Shown here one piece after another: positions 25,191 to 38,002 of a stretch of DNA of 64,000 nucleotides. The notes beneath the pieces were generated by a model. It saw only the letters and a program-made list of their open reading frames with translations. It searched no databases and was not told the origin of the DNA. Within the stretch, counting starts at the first letter, position 1. Each line of letters starts with the position of its first letter. The translations under genes were made by a program, and so were the position numbers. The stretch spans positions 1,364,001 to 1,428,000 of the forward strand of contig JAPXFQ010000203.1 in NCBI GenBank assembly GCA_028564705.1. Reading direction: 5' to 3'. The stretch comes from Apricaphanius iberus (taxonomy: Eukaryota > Chordata > Actinopteri > Cyprinodontiformes > Aphaniidae).

Positions 25191-28100
25191 AATTTTATCT
25201 CGGTTTTAATATTATCTGCACAGTTAAAACTGAAGGTCTTCACAGTAACATTAAAAGGAACTATTGCAATCAATTGAACATTTGTCTAAATGTTTCTGTA
25301 AACTCTCACGCAGGGTAAAGTATAGCAATAAAATGATTCAAACTTCATGGAGTGCTTTTAGAAGTAAAAAAAAACAAAACCCTTAATCTGACTTTGTCTT
25401 AACTTATCACTGACGTCTTGGTGTAGTCCCTTTAGCTGCTCATCATCCACTGTGCTTCATTTCTCATAAAAACCTTTATAACCTCACTCATTTGACAGCT
25501 ATATAGATGGGTCAATTTGCCTCTTTGTTTGTACTCCCAATTCATATGTATGTGTTACATTGAGGTAAAAGAAAAAACTATTTTATAGCTGTGTACTTAA
25601 GTCATTGCATATTGGTTAATTTGTTTTTTATAGTTAAGCATTTTCACAATTTACAGAGATGTTACAAATGGTTAAATGTCACAATGTAACTTTCCGTTAT
25701 TGTCTAAAGACCTTGTTTGACATTATATTTTCAATTATTTCATTTCAGACATTCATCTTGTTAGCTGAATCGTGTGAACATTCATAGGTTGTGGCCCTTG
25801 ATTAAACCAAAAATAACTGTCAGTGACCTCCTCCAACTAGATATAATTTAATGGAGTCACATAACCATATGTCCTTACAGTAGATGATGAAATTAATGAA
25901 GAATAAAATTAATTTATATTATTTATCTGGCTGCTAAGAATTGATTCTTGGTCCTAAGGCAAAACATTTTGCTTGAGATAGTCAAGAATGAAACATGTAA
26001 AACTTCAAAAGTACATAATAAAAGGAAATAACACAAATAATGCCATCACAATGGCACCTTTTGCTAAAAAGTTAAAAAAGTTAAAAATAAACTAAATTCA
26101 TAAAAATTATGTTGATTAGTGGAGGCACAATAGAAGTATTTCAACATTTCGAATTAAACAAGTGGCAATCTCACAATACCAAAATATGGTATACTTAAGC
26201 ATACCAAATATCGTCAGTATACTAAACATAAGTGAAAAAAATACCAGATCTGACTTAACTGTGCAGCAACCAGACCCACCAAACAGACACACAAGAAACT
26301 TGTGATAAAAAATGTAATAACAAAAGGCTTGTGCAATATTGCCTGTGTCTGATGCTTTGAACTATAGTGGCTAATTTGTTGTTTTGAAAGGCAAAAGATA
26401 TTTCCAAATAGGAAATATCTCTGCATGCTTTAGCCTTTAAGTCCTGGACATGCTCTGCCAGCTTCCAAAAGGGCCGTTTGATTCTTCAGCTGCGAGAAAA
26501 AGAAGCAAAGTAGTCTGGAGACAAAAAGCAGCGAGCTTATCTCATCAGTAAATAAGGCTTATTGCTCAAAGCTATAAAAGACTATGCTCATTGGTGATGT
26601 CATCCCTTTGTTAAAGATTGATGAAGCTTGTGGCAGGGGGTATAATGTGAATGTGTGTGTGAGTGTGTGTGTGAGAGAGAGAGAGAGAGAAGAGGATCTG
26701 TGTGCAGCAAACTTTAGAGTTTCCAACTTTGCCCCTGCAGAGTTTCATTTAATTTAAAATGTATGACATAGATTTTAGCAGCTTCTGCACTAAAATTGCA
26801 CTCTTTGGTGGCAAACTAACCCAAAACGTACTTCAAAGTTCCTTCTGGCCAGGGGGGCTTTTATCCTCTGCCATGAGAGCGGTTGATGTTCTGTGCATGT
26901 AAACGTGCAGCTCTGGGTAAAGGTGGGGACAGCTTGTGTCCCCCCCGCACCATTATTGTCTGGTTGCATTTACGTAGGTCCAAGGGCCCACTGTGTCTTT
27001 TCGGGTTACTTTCTCATCATTTCTCCTAATGTAGAGACCCACAGGGTTGGTGGCAAGCACACAATGCGGCTGTTGTATGGTTACTGTCGGCTCTCTCAAA
27101 TAAGGCTTCCTGTTCATTAGACTTCTTTTCACCTCTGCACAATGCGTCAGCTTTGCAGCAATGGTGAGTCGACGCCCATCTCTTCAATGCCGTGTGAATA
27201 GTTCTAAATAGTGTTTATGCAAGGCATTGTTGTCTATTGTGTCCGAGTCTTAATGCACAGTGATTTGCCTGCTTTTGCAGCCTGGGATACATTATCTTGC
27301 CTATGTGGCCTTAGATGCATGCCTGACCCTTTTAACCAGTAAACAGTCTAAAAGTTAACTCCCAATGGACAATACTGGAGATGCCTGATAAAGTGGGGCA
27401 GACCATTATAACTAGCCAGTTTATGTCCTTCCTCTGCTTTGTGTGTACCGTCAAGATATGTGTCTCTCTATGCATTGTTTTTCCACAAAGAAACAAATCA
27501 TTACAAATCTTTCTTTTTTTTAAACATTGTCCCCCCCCCATGGGTAAAACTGCAATTAGAAAAGTTTTGAAGTTACTTTGAGCATCAAAGCTGATTTGAT
27601 TCCTCTTGTTCAATGAATACATAGCAATCCCGCTGCTTGCTTTCAAAGATTAGGTTGACATTATCCGTTGCACATCTGGTAAGGATTGTCTGTTCAGTTG
27701 GGGGAATGTATTAAACCCTGTGTCTTTATTCTCTAAACCATCAGTGTGAAAAATGAAATAGTAATACAGACAGACAGCCGGGTGCATAATCTGACACATA
27801 TCCCGGTGTAAGAATAAAAACTTTTACATCTTGAAGATAACGTCAAAAATTCATCCTGAATGTGATGGAAATTTTATATCATTCATAAAAATAAAGAAAA
27901 TAGGGAATCTAACTGTTGCACCGTATATGTTTGAGCCATAACTTTTACTTATTTAAATGAATTACGGATATTTATGTTTTGTACTGAATTTTGCACTGAC
28001 AGGGCAAAACAAAGTAGTAAAGAAAGATGAAGCAGAAGGATCTATATATTCTATGTCCGTTGTCTTTTACAAATACATTGTTTTTGCATTTGTATTTAGC

Positions 28101-28860
28101 CTCCCTCATATAATTTTAGACCTTCCTTTTGGGTGCAGTTACAGCTGCAGTTTAGCAGGTTTTTTGGGTTATATCTGCCTAAAATGTTACTGTTGTGGAT
28201 TTAAAAAGGAAATATAGCTATTTGGCTCTTGAAAGTTAAAGGGACTGCTAATGGCAGTCAATGAGATAAATAATTTATGGAAAATTATTATTTTCCGGGG
28301 CACCACCTATTTCTAGGAATTATTAATAGCCAAATATGTATAGTTATCAGTCTCTAATATAGTCTAGCACCTGCCCAGCTAGGGCCGAGCTGAAAACATG
28401 AAGGAAAGAGTTCTTTGCGTGTATTGGAACATAATCCTTGCTAAATGTATGTTTCCAAAACAAATGACAACAGAGACGTTACACAATACAAACGTTTTAC
28501 AAAAGCAAAAATAAGAAAAACATTTTAACCACCAAGCTAGAAAAAGAAACACTACTGATTAAAATAAATTAATAGTTAAAAATAAAAGAACACAAAAAGA
28601 TGAGTATATAATAGATGAAAAACCATGAATTCTGATGTTCTGCTTTGATGACTTGGATGCTTTAAGAATCAAAGCTAATTAGTTTACCATTTGTGATTAC
28701 TTTAACTAATTAGCACCATTGATTTATGTATAAACCAATAAAACAATGTAAGAAAAATCAAAACATTCTTTGGATAAAGAAATGTTTGTTTAAAAATTAC
28801 CCGGATAAGAGTAATTAACCTTTGGAGACTTACTTTATTCATGGATTGATCACCGCAGTA
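25191..28860. other. gene desert segment
   Basis: No exon was recognised. A (TG)n/(AG)n microsatellite lies at about 26652-26692. A C-run (CCCCCCCCA) is at 27531-27539. Blocks near 26420-27120 are repeat-free and could be regulatory, with no specific support. Confidence 0.5.
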
Positions 28861-29077
28861 AACAATCTAATTCCAGTATTTTGATACAAAAAGGAGTCTC
28901 AAACACGGCTAAGAAGATTAGTGTATGTTCTTAAACAATCTAATATGAAATTGGGTTCTGTTTCAACCATTAATAGTGATCTTTGTCTATGAAATGCAGG
29001 CCTAAACATACATGTGGGCTCGTTTAGCTTTAGATTTCTGTAACGCAAATGGGGCATTTGAAATGGCTGAAATATAT

Positions 29078-29161
29078 CCATCCATCCCATCCATGCATTT
29101 TCTGAACCGCTTAGTCCTCTAGGGGTCGCGGGGGGCTGGTGCCTATCTCCAGCTGTCAACG
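29078..29161. repeat. LINE tail retroposon fragment with target duplications
   Basis: CCATCCATCCCATCCATGC, TTTTCTGAACCGCTTAGTCC, CTAGGGGTCGCGGGGGGCTG and GTGCCTATCTCCAGCTGTC are the well-known 3' tail of a fish LINE/SINE family. It is flanked by GGCTGAAATATAT (29065-29077) and GGCTGAAATACAT (29162-29174), which match at 12 of 13 positions and fit a target-site duplication. Confidence 0.75.
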
Positions 29162-29429
29162 GGCTGAAATACATTTATTAGAAATTAAACAAAGAAAGGA
29201 ATACTCCTGTTTGATTGAGTAGCTAAAATAACAGGATTTAAAACGACTCTTTGTCGGGAAAGTCTTTTAAAGACACTGATTAAAGTTTCAGGCTGCGGCC
29301 CGGTTTACCCAAAGATAGCAAAATGAAAACTTATACAAGTTTAAAATAAAGAGGAAACACCTTTATAATTAGTAATCCTAACTAATTTGCCTCTTCCCAA
29401 AAAGACCTTATGAATGTTTAAAGTCATCC

Positions 29430-29990
29430 GAGTTGCTGCGCGTCGATAAGGGAAGGGGGTCTCCAAAGAGTGTTAGCCAGCAGGCTAACAAAGGATCGCT
29501 AATCTGGCTAGCAGGGGTGGGAAGTTCCTGGCTCCAGCTTTCTCCTGGCTTGCTGCGTAGCGATGGGCCCCCGGCATCCACCTCTTAATGTACCTTTTTG
29601 AAGCTCTCCAATTCGGCATTTACCACTTATCTGCTCGGTGGCGGCGGCTAAATGCGGATTCTGGTTGGTTCAGCTCTCGGCACACGTGGCTCACAGCTCC
29701 TGTTTCTCAGCGATCGACCGTCTGAAACTCAGAGGGGGGTTTCGTCAGGCTCTGTGGATAAACGTCTTTGTTTATCAATGTTTAGGATTTACCAGGAGTG
29801 GTCTTTGGGTTCCTTTGGAGCACGTTTCTGCCCGAAACTTGGGCCTTCCTCCGCTAGCGAAGGAAAATGGTTGGTGATTGTCTTCTGTTGCTCCCCCGGC
29901 CGGCAGCAGCGTGCAGAAGGAAGAGCGGCCGGAAGCGGGTTGTATTTATAGACTCGGCCTGGTCGACTTCCGGTCGAAGAGATCAGGTTA
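29430..29990. promoter_or_regulatory. CpG-rich patch, possible promoter or LTR remnant
   Basis: This block is markedly richer in G, C and CpG than everything around it (GGTGGCGGCGGC, CCCCCGGCCGGCAGC, GACTTCCGGTCG). TATTTATAG lies at 29943-29951 and the palindrome GTTAGCCAGCAGGCTAAC at about 29472-29489. The overlapping open frames from 29638 have no recognisable domain. It could be a promoter of an unannotated transcript or a solo LTR; the sequence alone does not decide. Confidence 0.35.
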
Positions 29991-30227
29991 AAACAGCAGA
30001 GAAATAATAACTGCGATGATGTTTTGTTTTTTTAAACTAAATTATTATCGAGGATATGTTCATAATGTAGTTTAATGAAAGACAAGGAAAGGCAGCAATA
30101 CGCCTCGAGGTGTCTAACCTACTGGAAATCTACAAAAAGAAGAAAAGAGCAGGTTAGCGCCACCCGATGGCTGTGTGTGTGACCCAACATTACCTACTTT
30201 TCTTTCAAATAAATCCCTCATTGTATC

Positions 30228-31220
30228 TTCGGCTGTATGTTTACGGTTGTTGTCCAGCTAAACCTCTACCACAGTTTCCAGTCTTTTTAAACCTATGACA
30301 GGTTTTCTATGAGGACTGCCCTATATGTAGCTCCATCCATGTTCCTATTAACTGTGAACAGCTTTTTTTTCTCTCTCACAACATAATGTTGGCATAAATA
30401 TGTTTCACAGTGGAGATTGTGATTTCAGGGTCATGTGCATTCTTACTTCTCTGCGGACACAAAGCGTCATGCACGTAACCAAAGGCTTTCTTTTTGGCCT
30501 GAGTTTTTGGGTGCATGCAATTTTCCATCTTAAATTTTGAATCTCTGCACCACCTTTACAGTTGGAGTTACTTCACTATTGCAATGGGCATTTTGCCTGC
30601 TTTTCAAATTATTAGGCTTTTTGCTTAAGATGTTACCTTAGATCAATGGTAGTGTTTTGGTTGGTTTCCTTTAGCTTTACAGGATCACGCTCTATTTAAA
30701 TAAATCCATCTTTCCATCAAACCCGAATAGCTTTTAGGAATGCATCCTCACAGCACGATGCTGCCAACACCATGTTTCACAGTTGGGAAGGTGTGTTATG
30801 TTGATGTGCAGTTTAAGTTTTTTTTCACAGAAAAGCTAAAATAATGGTGGTTTCAACATTTTTTCAGATGCTCAGAGCCTGGAATATTGTTTTGTAGCCA
30901 AACCCTTATTTAAACTCCTCTATAACACTTAGTCCCATTAGAGAAAAGCTATATGCATACCAATATTAAATTATACACAAGTGAACTATATAATTATTTC
31001 TCTTCACTTTCTAAGTTGGCTACGTCTAAGTATTTGATAGAAGTAAATCTTATTTAGGGGTATCAGAGTTAAGATTTTTAGCTGTATAATTTAAAAGAAA
31101 CATGTATGAGCCCTCTTCAATAAACACATTTTTGCAGTGCTTTCTATGACTTCATCACATAAAGTTCCAGTAAAATATATTACACTTGATATTGTGGAAA
31201 AAACTGAAAGAGTGTGTTTT
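30228..31220 (-). mobile_element. Tc1-like transposon, heavily decayed
   Basis: The series GTTTACGGTTGTTGTCCAGC, AGGTTTTCTATGAGGACTGC, CTATATGTAGCTCCATCC, GATGCTGCCAACACCATG and TTAGGGGTATCAGAGTTAAG follows the order of the minus-strand transposase and right flank of the same Tc1 family as at 12898. Large parts are missing or substituted, and no open transposase frame remains. Confidence 0.65.
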
Positions 31221-31389
31221 CATTTTCTGCCAGTGTCACATTGTCCTTCTTCTTGATAGTAAAAAAAAACAACACAAAAAAAATGATGTCAGCTAAAAAA
31301 TATTTCCAGTAGCCAAATAGGCCTGGAAATTGAGAGAGTAGAAATATCCAGCATGGTATATCCTTCATCTGTTTGTACCTTTGTTCCAC

Positions 31390-32760
31390 AGATTGTATAC
31401 ATCACCTCGAGAGAGTAACCGATAGGCCCGGCCATTCACCTCCCGAACAGACGCACAAAAGCAGAAGATATCTGCGGCACAGATTACATTATACCCATTT
31501 CAAAAGCATTCATGGCTGAAGTATGCAGAACAGAAAGAAAAGATGCTTTTAATGCCGAGCCAGTGATTACAAGTGAGAGACGTAACTGATATTTGGCCCA
31601 TTATCGTTCAGACATTTCGTCTGTTTGACCCCCTCAAGCACTCTGCTGCCAAGGGAATTTAAAGCCAGCTTTGGACCCAGAGGAGAGGAATGTTATGATT
31701 GCTCTGGGTGACACCAATACAGTGCTGTCACACTGCTGATCCCAGACGGAGGGAGAAGCACGATGAGAGCTCTAAAAAGGCAAGCATTTTATTAACCTGT
31801 CAAAGAGAAAGTAGGTGCAGCTTTGTTTTTGATTGCTGTAACCCCTCACGCTCCCACCACTACTTCTGCATTTGTCCTTCATTAGCCCACCAGGTGTGTT
31901 TCACATTTTATTTAATGAACTGTAGTCATAAGGTAATTCATTCTCACTTACTGCTGGAAGCATTTCATACACTTAAGTAGTGATGTTGACTCGCTTTGCT
32001 CCTGGGCTGATATTTTCATTAAAGGCCTCCTTATCAAATAATGAAATAAAGAATCATTTATTTTTAAGCCTTTTGATATTACCGTCCACAAATCAAAAGG
32101 TTTCCAGTGCAATGTCTTTCCTCCCTTGCTAGTTAATTAGCCTGCGCCAGGTTGTGCTACATACAGATGCAGCTTTCATGAGAATATTCCGAGACAATAA
32201 ACCCATCTCCTTTTTTGTCCTTCTGCAAGCCCTCTTAATTAATATCAGCATATACAAACCAAAGTTAATTGAAATTTGAACAGCCCATCTTTACAGTTTA
32301 CAATAAAACAATCAGTAATGTTTTGTTGGTGTTTTTGAATTGCTGTAACGGCTCGCATCTTATCTCTATTTAGTGTTTCATCGATTGCTCTGAAGTATGA
32401 AGCCAAAACATAAAAGAAAGAAATGTCTTAACCATGAGTAAACACTGGTGGCAATGTATGCAACCCCAGCATTGATTCAGACTGAAACATTAATATTCAC
32501 ACTCCCCCTGATGATCATAGCAAGGCGCACATGATTTGTTCCCATTGATTAACTGACATTACTCCAGCTTCTTCCATCATGGTTATTAATATCGTTTGCA
32601 TTGATATTATTTCTGCATTATCAACAATTTCACCCAGGTGAGGCAGATTGCAGAGCCGATACAAAAAAGCAGCAGGCGCTCTGTGGCGTACAGCTTTAAT
32701 CAGAAGTCCTTGTGATGTGAAATCTTTACACCCTTCATCAATCTACAAATACGCTTTTCG
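31390..32760. promoter_or_regulatory. CNE-like region (unproven)
   Basis: About 1.4 kb without recognised repeats and with dense homeodomain-type words: TAGTTAATTAGCCTGCGCC (32131-32149), CTTAATTAATATCAGC (32235-32250), CATTGATTAACTGACATTAC. Motifs are evenly mixed in a non-coding context, the usual look of long vertebrate enhancers. Only alignment to other fish or mammals would establish this. Confidence 0.3.
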
Positions 32761-33289
32761 AACTATGCACTAGTTTGAATTGCACAGTTTTAAAGAGCCT
32801 GTGCTCCCCCCCAGTTTGTCAGATTTCCAATGTGTTCTGCAAATTACAAATCCTTACAGGAATGCGAATTAGTTTGTGAAAACTGAGTGTCCCCCCACCC
32901 CACCCCCTATTTATGTCGAGCTCATGTTTTACATTTTGTTTTGTTGTTGCTTTACATGAATTCTTAGTAGCAGATAATTAAAACAGACTAACAATTACCA
33001 ACTAGAGTGAGGTTGTAGTAAACGCACAACAAAGCAAAATCTGGCACGCTACCATTTCAAGGGGATTTTTTGTTGTTTCCTTATTTCTTTTGTCAAATTT
33101 GGCCCATGAAGTGAAATTGCTGAATATCATAAATAAATAGATAAACAGTGGGTTGTCTTTATAGCCTTTATGCAGGACTGTTTTCTGAGCCAAGAACATT
33201 TCTGAACTTAAGAGTATTTATGTTCTGGCTGTGTTGGTCACAGTCTGTCACACGTTATTTGCATCTGCATGTCCGATAAACAAATATGA

Positions 33290-33595
33290 CATACTCCCAA
33301 GATCAGGCTTCTAGCACTCCAACCACCCACCATGGCAATTAACTGTCTACTAAGCTAATAAGCGTAGCATACATGCCTGATGCAAGCCAGTAGAATATCA
33401 AGACATTTCTGCTTGATGTATTCGTGTTTACCCTGAACTGCCACCGTGAACACACGCTCCATATGATTGACCTGCAGCTATGGATCGCGCTGCTGTATTC
33501 TCACCAGCATCGTTACGTGGGTTCCCTGCGTGTTGGAGGCCAGCTGCCATGTGAAATTCACATCAGGAGCTTTGGTGCCGTGTAGAGGTGTTCAG
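33290..33595. promoter_or_regulatory. CNE-like block (unproven)
   Basis: A GC-balanced non-repetitive stretch (ATGATTGACCTGCAGCTATG, AGCATCGTTACGTGGGTTCC, GCCAGCTGCCATGTGAAATTC) directly left of a Tc1-like element. It has no coding frame. Confidence 0.25.
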
Positions 33596-33639
33596 ACCAT
33601 TTAAACTTTGTCTTCTTGTGGCAATATGTTGATTGTATG

Positions 33640-34850
33640 GACCAATTCCAAATAGAGCTTTACTGTTGAAAAGAAAGTTACACAGTTTCCATATTTTTGT
33701 TAAATAATTCTGAAAAGTGTAGTTTGCATTTGTATTCAGCTTCCCTGAGCTGGTAATTTGTAAAAGCACCTGTTCCAGTTTTGCACTACAGCTGTAAGTA
33801 TTTAAAGGTAAGTAATAGCTTTTAATAGTTAAAGACAAAATGGCTTGAGACTAAATCAGATTGGATGGAGAAAATTTTGTAAACATCCCTTTTCAAATCT
33901 TGACACAGATTCACAGTTGGATTTAGGTCTTGACTTTGACTGAGCCATTTTAATGCACAGATGTTTATGTAATATCATTCTATTGTAGATCTAGGGTATA
34001 TGCTTAGAGTCAGTTAACCGTCACAGTCTTGCTTCATCCATCTTCCCTTCAACTCTGCTACCATGTGCTTGCTGAAAAAAAATTCTAAAGCATAATGCTG
34101 CCACCACCATGTTTTAAATGATTAATGTATATGTAGTGTTGGGAAGTGAATGCCAAACATAGTGTTCTCCCTGTAAGATATTTTGGTGTCTTCTAAAAGG
34201 AGCAACTTCTTTTAATGTCTTTGCTGTGTCTCCTGCATGACTTGTAAATACCTTTTAGCTCTTTGCAAAAACAGCGTGCCATCTATCTGTGGTTCTCTAA
34301 TGTTACTATAGGCAAGACAAGGCAAGTCAATTTTATTTGTTTAGCAGACTTTCAACACAAGGTGCTTTATAGGACAATTGGCTGCTTCTCAAATAAATGC
34401 CCTCACTGTCCAGCTTGTCAGTTAAGGTAGATGGCTAAGTTTTGTTACTTTTCCTCTTTTACCATCTACTCTTACAATTACTAAAGGAAAAATCTCCCTG
34501 TGCTTTTCAAGGCTTGGGATATTATTTAAAACTGATCCCTGCTTTAAATTTCTTCATAGTTTTATATTTGGAGTTTATTATGGTGTATTCCTTTGAGGCA
34601 TTCACAGAATAGTCAAACTGTAAAGGCAATTGGTTGCAGTGAAGTTTTGAATAGTATAGGGGTAAAGGGTCTTGAATATAAATGTATATAAAACATTTTA
34701 GATTGTCATTTTTCACAATACTTCTTTTAGATTAGTCCTATTTCTTTTACACATCGCAGTTATGCACTAATTTGTGTTATGTTACATCCACTGAGGTTTA
34801 TATATCAAAGTTTAGGGCACATGAATAGTTTTAAAGGGGCTGTAGTAAAC
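33640..34850 (-). mobile_element. Tc1-like transposon with LINE-tail insertion
   Basis: AAGTGTAGTTTGCATTTGTATTC, CAGATTGGATGGAGAAAATT, TGGATTTAGGTCTTGACTTTG, AATGCTGCCACCACCATG, TTTGCTGTGTCTCCTGCATG, AAGGCTTGGGATATTATT and CCCTGCTTTAAATTTCTTC follow the order of the same family as at 12898 and 30228, with the transposase read on the minus strand. It is nearly full-length but badly decayed. A short LINE tail at 34313-34375 interrupts it. Confidence 0.75.
34313..34375. repeat. L2-type LINE tail inserted in Tc1
   Basis: GGCAAGACAAGGCAAGTC, then AATTTTATTTGTTTAGCAG and ACTTTCAACACAAGGTGC, matches the 3' end of the LINE at 47821 (CAAGGCAAGG...TTTCAACACAAGG). It is a 3' stub only. Confidence 0.75.
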
Positions 34851-36835
34851 AACCCTGCGAGATGTGGAAGATCTCTTGAAATTCAATTGGATTTTTTTAG
34901 GGTTTTTGAGCTTTTTGATGGTTGTGAGATAATTCACTGAAAATATAAGCTTTTTTTGGCTTTCACTAAAAAATAATTATGTCCTTCACACTGTGCAGAG
35001 TTATTATCACTGCTTTTGGCAAGTTTTTGTCAGGAAAGAAATACTGACTAAACTCTTTGAACAAAGACAAGGGACTCAGGCTTCATGTTACTGCCAAAAG
35101 CCAGAAGTACATCACATTCAAACACAAGTTATGCGTTTATACCAGCACTCCAGCATCCTCACCACAGTCACATAGACATATTCATCTGACAGAGCTTCTC
35201 TATTGCAGTAAATCCAAAAAAATAACAAATGCCAAACTACAGAAAAAAACAACAACACTGACCATCAGGGCATAGCCAATATGGAGGTTAATCCATTCTT
35301 GTGTCTATACTACTGAGTGCTTATGGAAGCATATTCGCTTAGGGCAGCCATGCAAATTATTACTTACTGCCCTGTAAGCTGATAACACAAATTAGATACC
35401 CATTAAAGTTGAACAATGTATATAGAATGAGAAGAGATCGCAAGTGATACCTGAAGGGATGCTTAAGTCATATGGCACTAAAATATGCCTCATGGTTGCA
35501 AACTTCAAAAGTGGCGAGATGTTTATCCTTGGGATTGGAAGATGGTTAATAGTAATCTCATATGCACAGAGGCAGCTGCCAGGTGGAGGATAGCACACTG
35601 CATGTTTATGAATAGAAATCATTACAGAGACTGGGGAGCATACCGGCATGGACCAGTGACACAGAACTTTTCTTTTTTTAATGTCTGCACATTGCAGTAC
35701 TTAGAAGTTTATGTGCATCTATGTTTAGTACTGTGCAACATCAATTTACCTGTTGGTCACCTTGTAATTTGTATTTATTATCACCAAATGCCCTCTCTTT
35801 AAATCTCTCTAACGGCAGTATCACAACTCTCGTTGATCTCTGCGACTGCCAACTTATACACTTTAAAGACACTAACAGTCATGGTGTGGAAACTTAAAGA
35901 ACACTACTTACCACTAGAATCAAGGTAACCATCTTTTGAAGCTGCAGTTGGTAAACTATTCATAGTATCTGACTGCAGGCGAGCTACTAGAGCAGATAGC
36001 CCAACCAATTAATCATTCTCTTCTCTTTTTTACCTATGTAACACTATGAAGAACAGATTTGCAGAAATAGACAGCATGCAGCATAATAAGGCAAGTAAAG
36101 CCTGTGTATCAAAATTGCAAGGAATAAATGTTATAGATATGATTATTACATTAGATTACAGAACATTATTTCAACAACAAAAACAATGTTTTGTGTGTTT
36201 AAGTAGAACAAATTATATCAAGTAAACATTTCTTGTATTGATTCCTGATTCTATTGGTTACGCAGAGCACCTTCTATCTACAATCATATTCAATACACTG
36301 AAACATACGCTCCAATGTGACAGTTTGTCATCTTTTATTTCTGAAAATAACAACCTTGAAGCAAGTGTTTTTTTTTCCGACAACATTCTTTATCAAGCTC
36401 TAATGTGCAATACAAACTGACAAAGATGTTGAAGGACTAGCTGACCACACTCTATCTTATGAGCGAGACTTCACCACTTGTAAATTGTTTGTTTTACAGC
36501 ATTTTTGCCACTTTTTAGAAAAAAAGAAAGTGTGACAGAGAGATACAAAAAATGTCTAAATTCTGATAAAACCACGATTGGCTAAGAGAATACTAGAAAT
36601 GGAATCTGACATCATGATGAAGTGAGATAGAAAAAACATTTGCTATGCCAGCATGCTTTTAATCAAAAAAGTTTCTTTGGTTTTATTTTATTGTCTTTTC
36701 TGCAATTATACACCATTCTTATTGGTGGGTGAGGCATCAAGAAAAGTACATTTTATGTAGAGGTTCATTAGCATGGACCACGCTTACAGAGATTAGATTT
36801 GTTTTGATTAGTTCATTTATTGACAAAGGTTAGAT
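34851..36835. other. AT-rich gene desert segment
   Basis: No exon, RNA gene or named repeat was recognised. Short open frames (for example 35485-35802 +) lack any family signature. Confidence 0.5.
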
Positions 36836-36989
36836 AGATGGTGTGTCTGGAAGGATGCCCTGATGGAGGCTTGTTGACTCTGTGTGGGGGTGCAGTCTTC
36901 GGAAGTCGGTCTTTTTCTCGAGCCTGCTCAGGACCCCCCCAGACAAAGAATCTGAAAGAAACAGATATTAGTGCTGGAACTTGAAAAAA

Positions 36990-37335
36990 GCAGATAAGGG
37001 GATGAAGGGAGGAGTTTGGGGGGGGATTAGGGAGGGGATGAAGGGATGAAGGAGGGAATGAAGGGATGAGCGGATGAAGGGAGGGGATGAAGGGATTAGG
37101 GAGGGGATGAGGGAGGAAACGAAGGGATGATGGGGATGAGGAAGGGGATGTAAGGAATGAGGAAATGAAGGGATGAGGGAGGGGATGAAGGGATGAGGGG
37201 ATGAAGGGATTAGGGAGGGGATGAAGGGATGATGGGGATGAGGAAGCGGATGAGGGGATGTAAGGAATGGCGAAATGAAGGGATGAGGGATGAAAGAATG
37301 GGAAAATGGGGATGTAATACCGAGACAAAGTAAAG
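36990..37335. repeat. purine-only minisatellite (GGGATGAAGGGATGAGGGA)
   Basis: About 345 bp built from variants of GGGATGAAGG and GATGAGGGAGG, almost free of C on the + strand. Units vary in length, with no single exact period. The minus-strand frame over it (36813-37328) reads as Ser-Leu-His-Pro-Phe repeats and is a by-product. Tracts of this kind can form triplex DNA. Confidence 0.9.
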
Positions 37336-37339
37336 GATC

Positions 37340-38000
37340 AGGGGGAGGGAGGGAGGGGTTTACGAGATCAGAGTCTGAACGACACTGATGGCCAGGTGCT
37401 CAGGGTTTAAATAGATCATGGAGTAATTAGGGATGAAATTCAGGTGTGAGATGCCAGGTTAGTCGAATCAGAGTTGATTACTGAGAGAATACTGAATATG
37501 GGGCGTGGTCCAGCTCACGAACCTAAGTTAACATATTTACTTACATATGTAAAAATGATATTTCCACTAAAATGCACTGACTGTTAAGTGACACAGCAAA
37601 GGGTTGAAAACACTATAGAACTAAATGGCAGAACTAAATGCTGTTCTGTAAAACATAGAAGTGTTTAACTTTTCCTTGACATCTCTTTATAGAGATGTTT
37701 AAACAGCATTAAGACATTTTGAATCTTTCTGCATTTGGATCTTAGTTTATTTAACCATTGCTTATAAGCCACAACACTACAGTTTCAACTAAATCGAGAT
37801 ACATGTTACTCTACATCAGCATTGTACAAATCTATTTATTAATTCAGTCAGTAATAAAAATGTATTGAAATTATATTTCATCCATAAATATAACCTGATC
37901 TATTGATTGCAAATTGATGCGGTTCATTTCACCGTTCTTATGTTATTTCCCCCCCCCACCATTTGTCTCTGACTAAAGCGTCACTTTGAACCTGCTAGAG
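37340..38000. other. intergenic DNA, no gene seen
   Basis: Nothing recognised apart from a C-run (CCCCCCCC) near 37950. Confidence 0.5.
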
Positions 38001-38002
38001 AG

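Noticed and set aside
29638..29951. Two overlapping + frames (79 and 99 codons) in the CpG-rich patch
   Set aside because: Overlapping frames in GC-rich DNA occur easily; no domain, and neither is linked to splice sites.
36813..37328. 171-codon minus-strand frame rich in Ser, Leu, His and Pro
   Set aside because: By-product of the purine-rich minisatellite; no start context, domain or splice signals.
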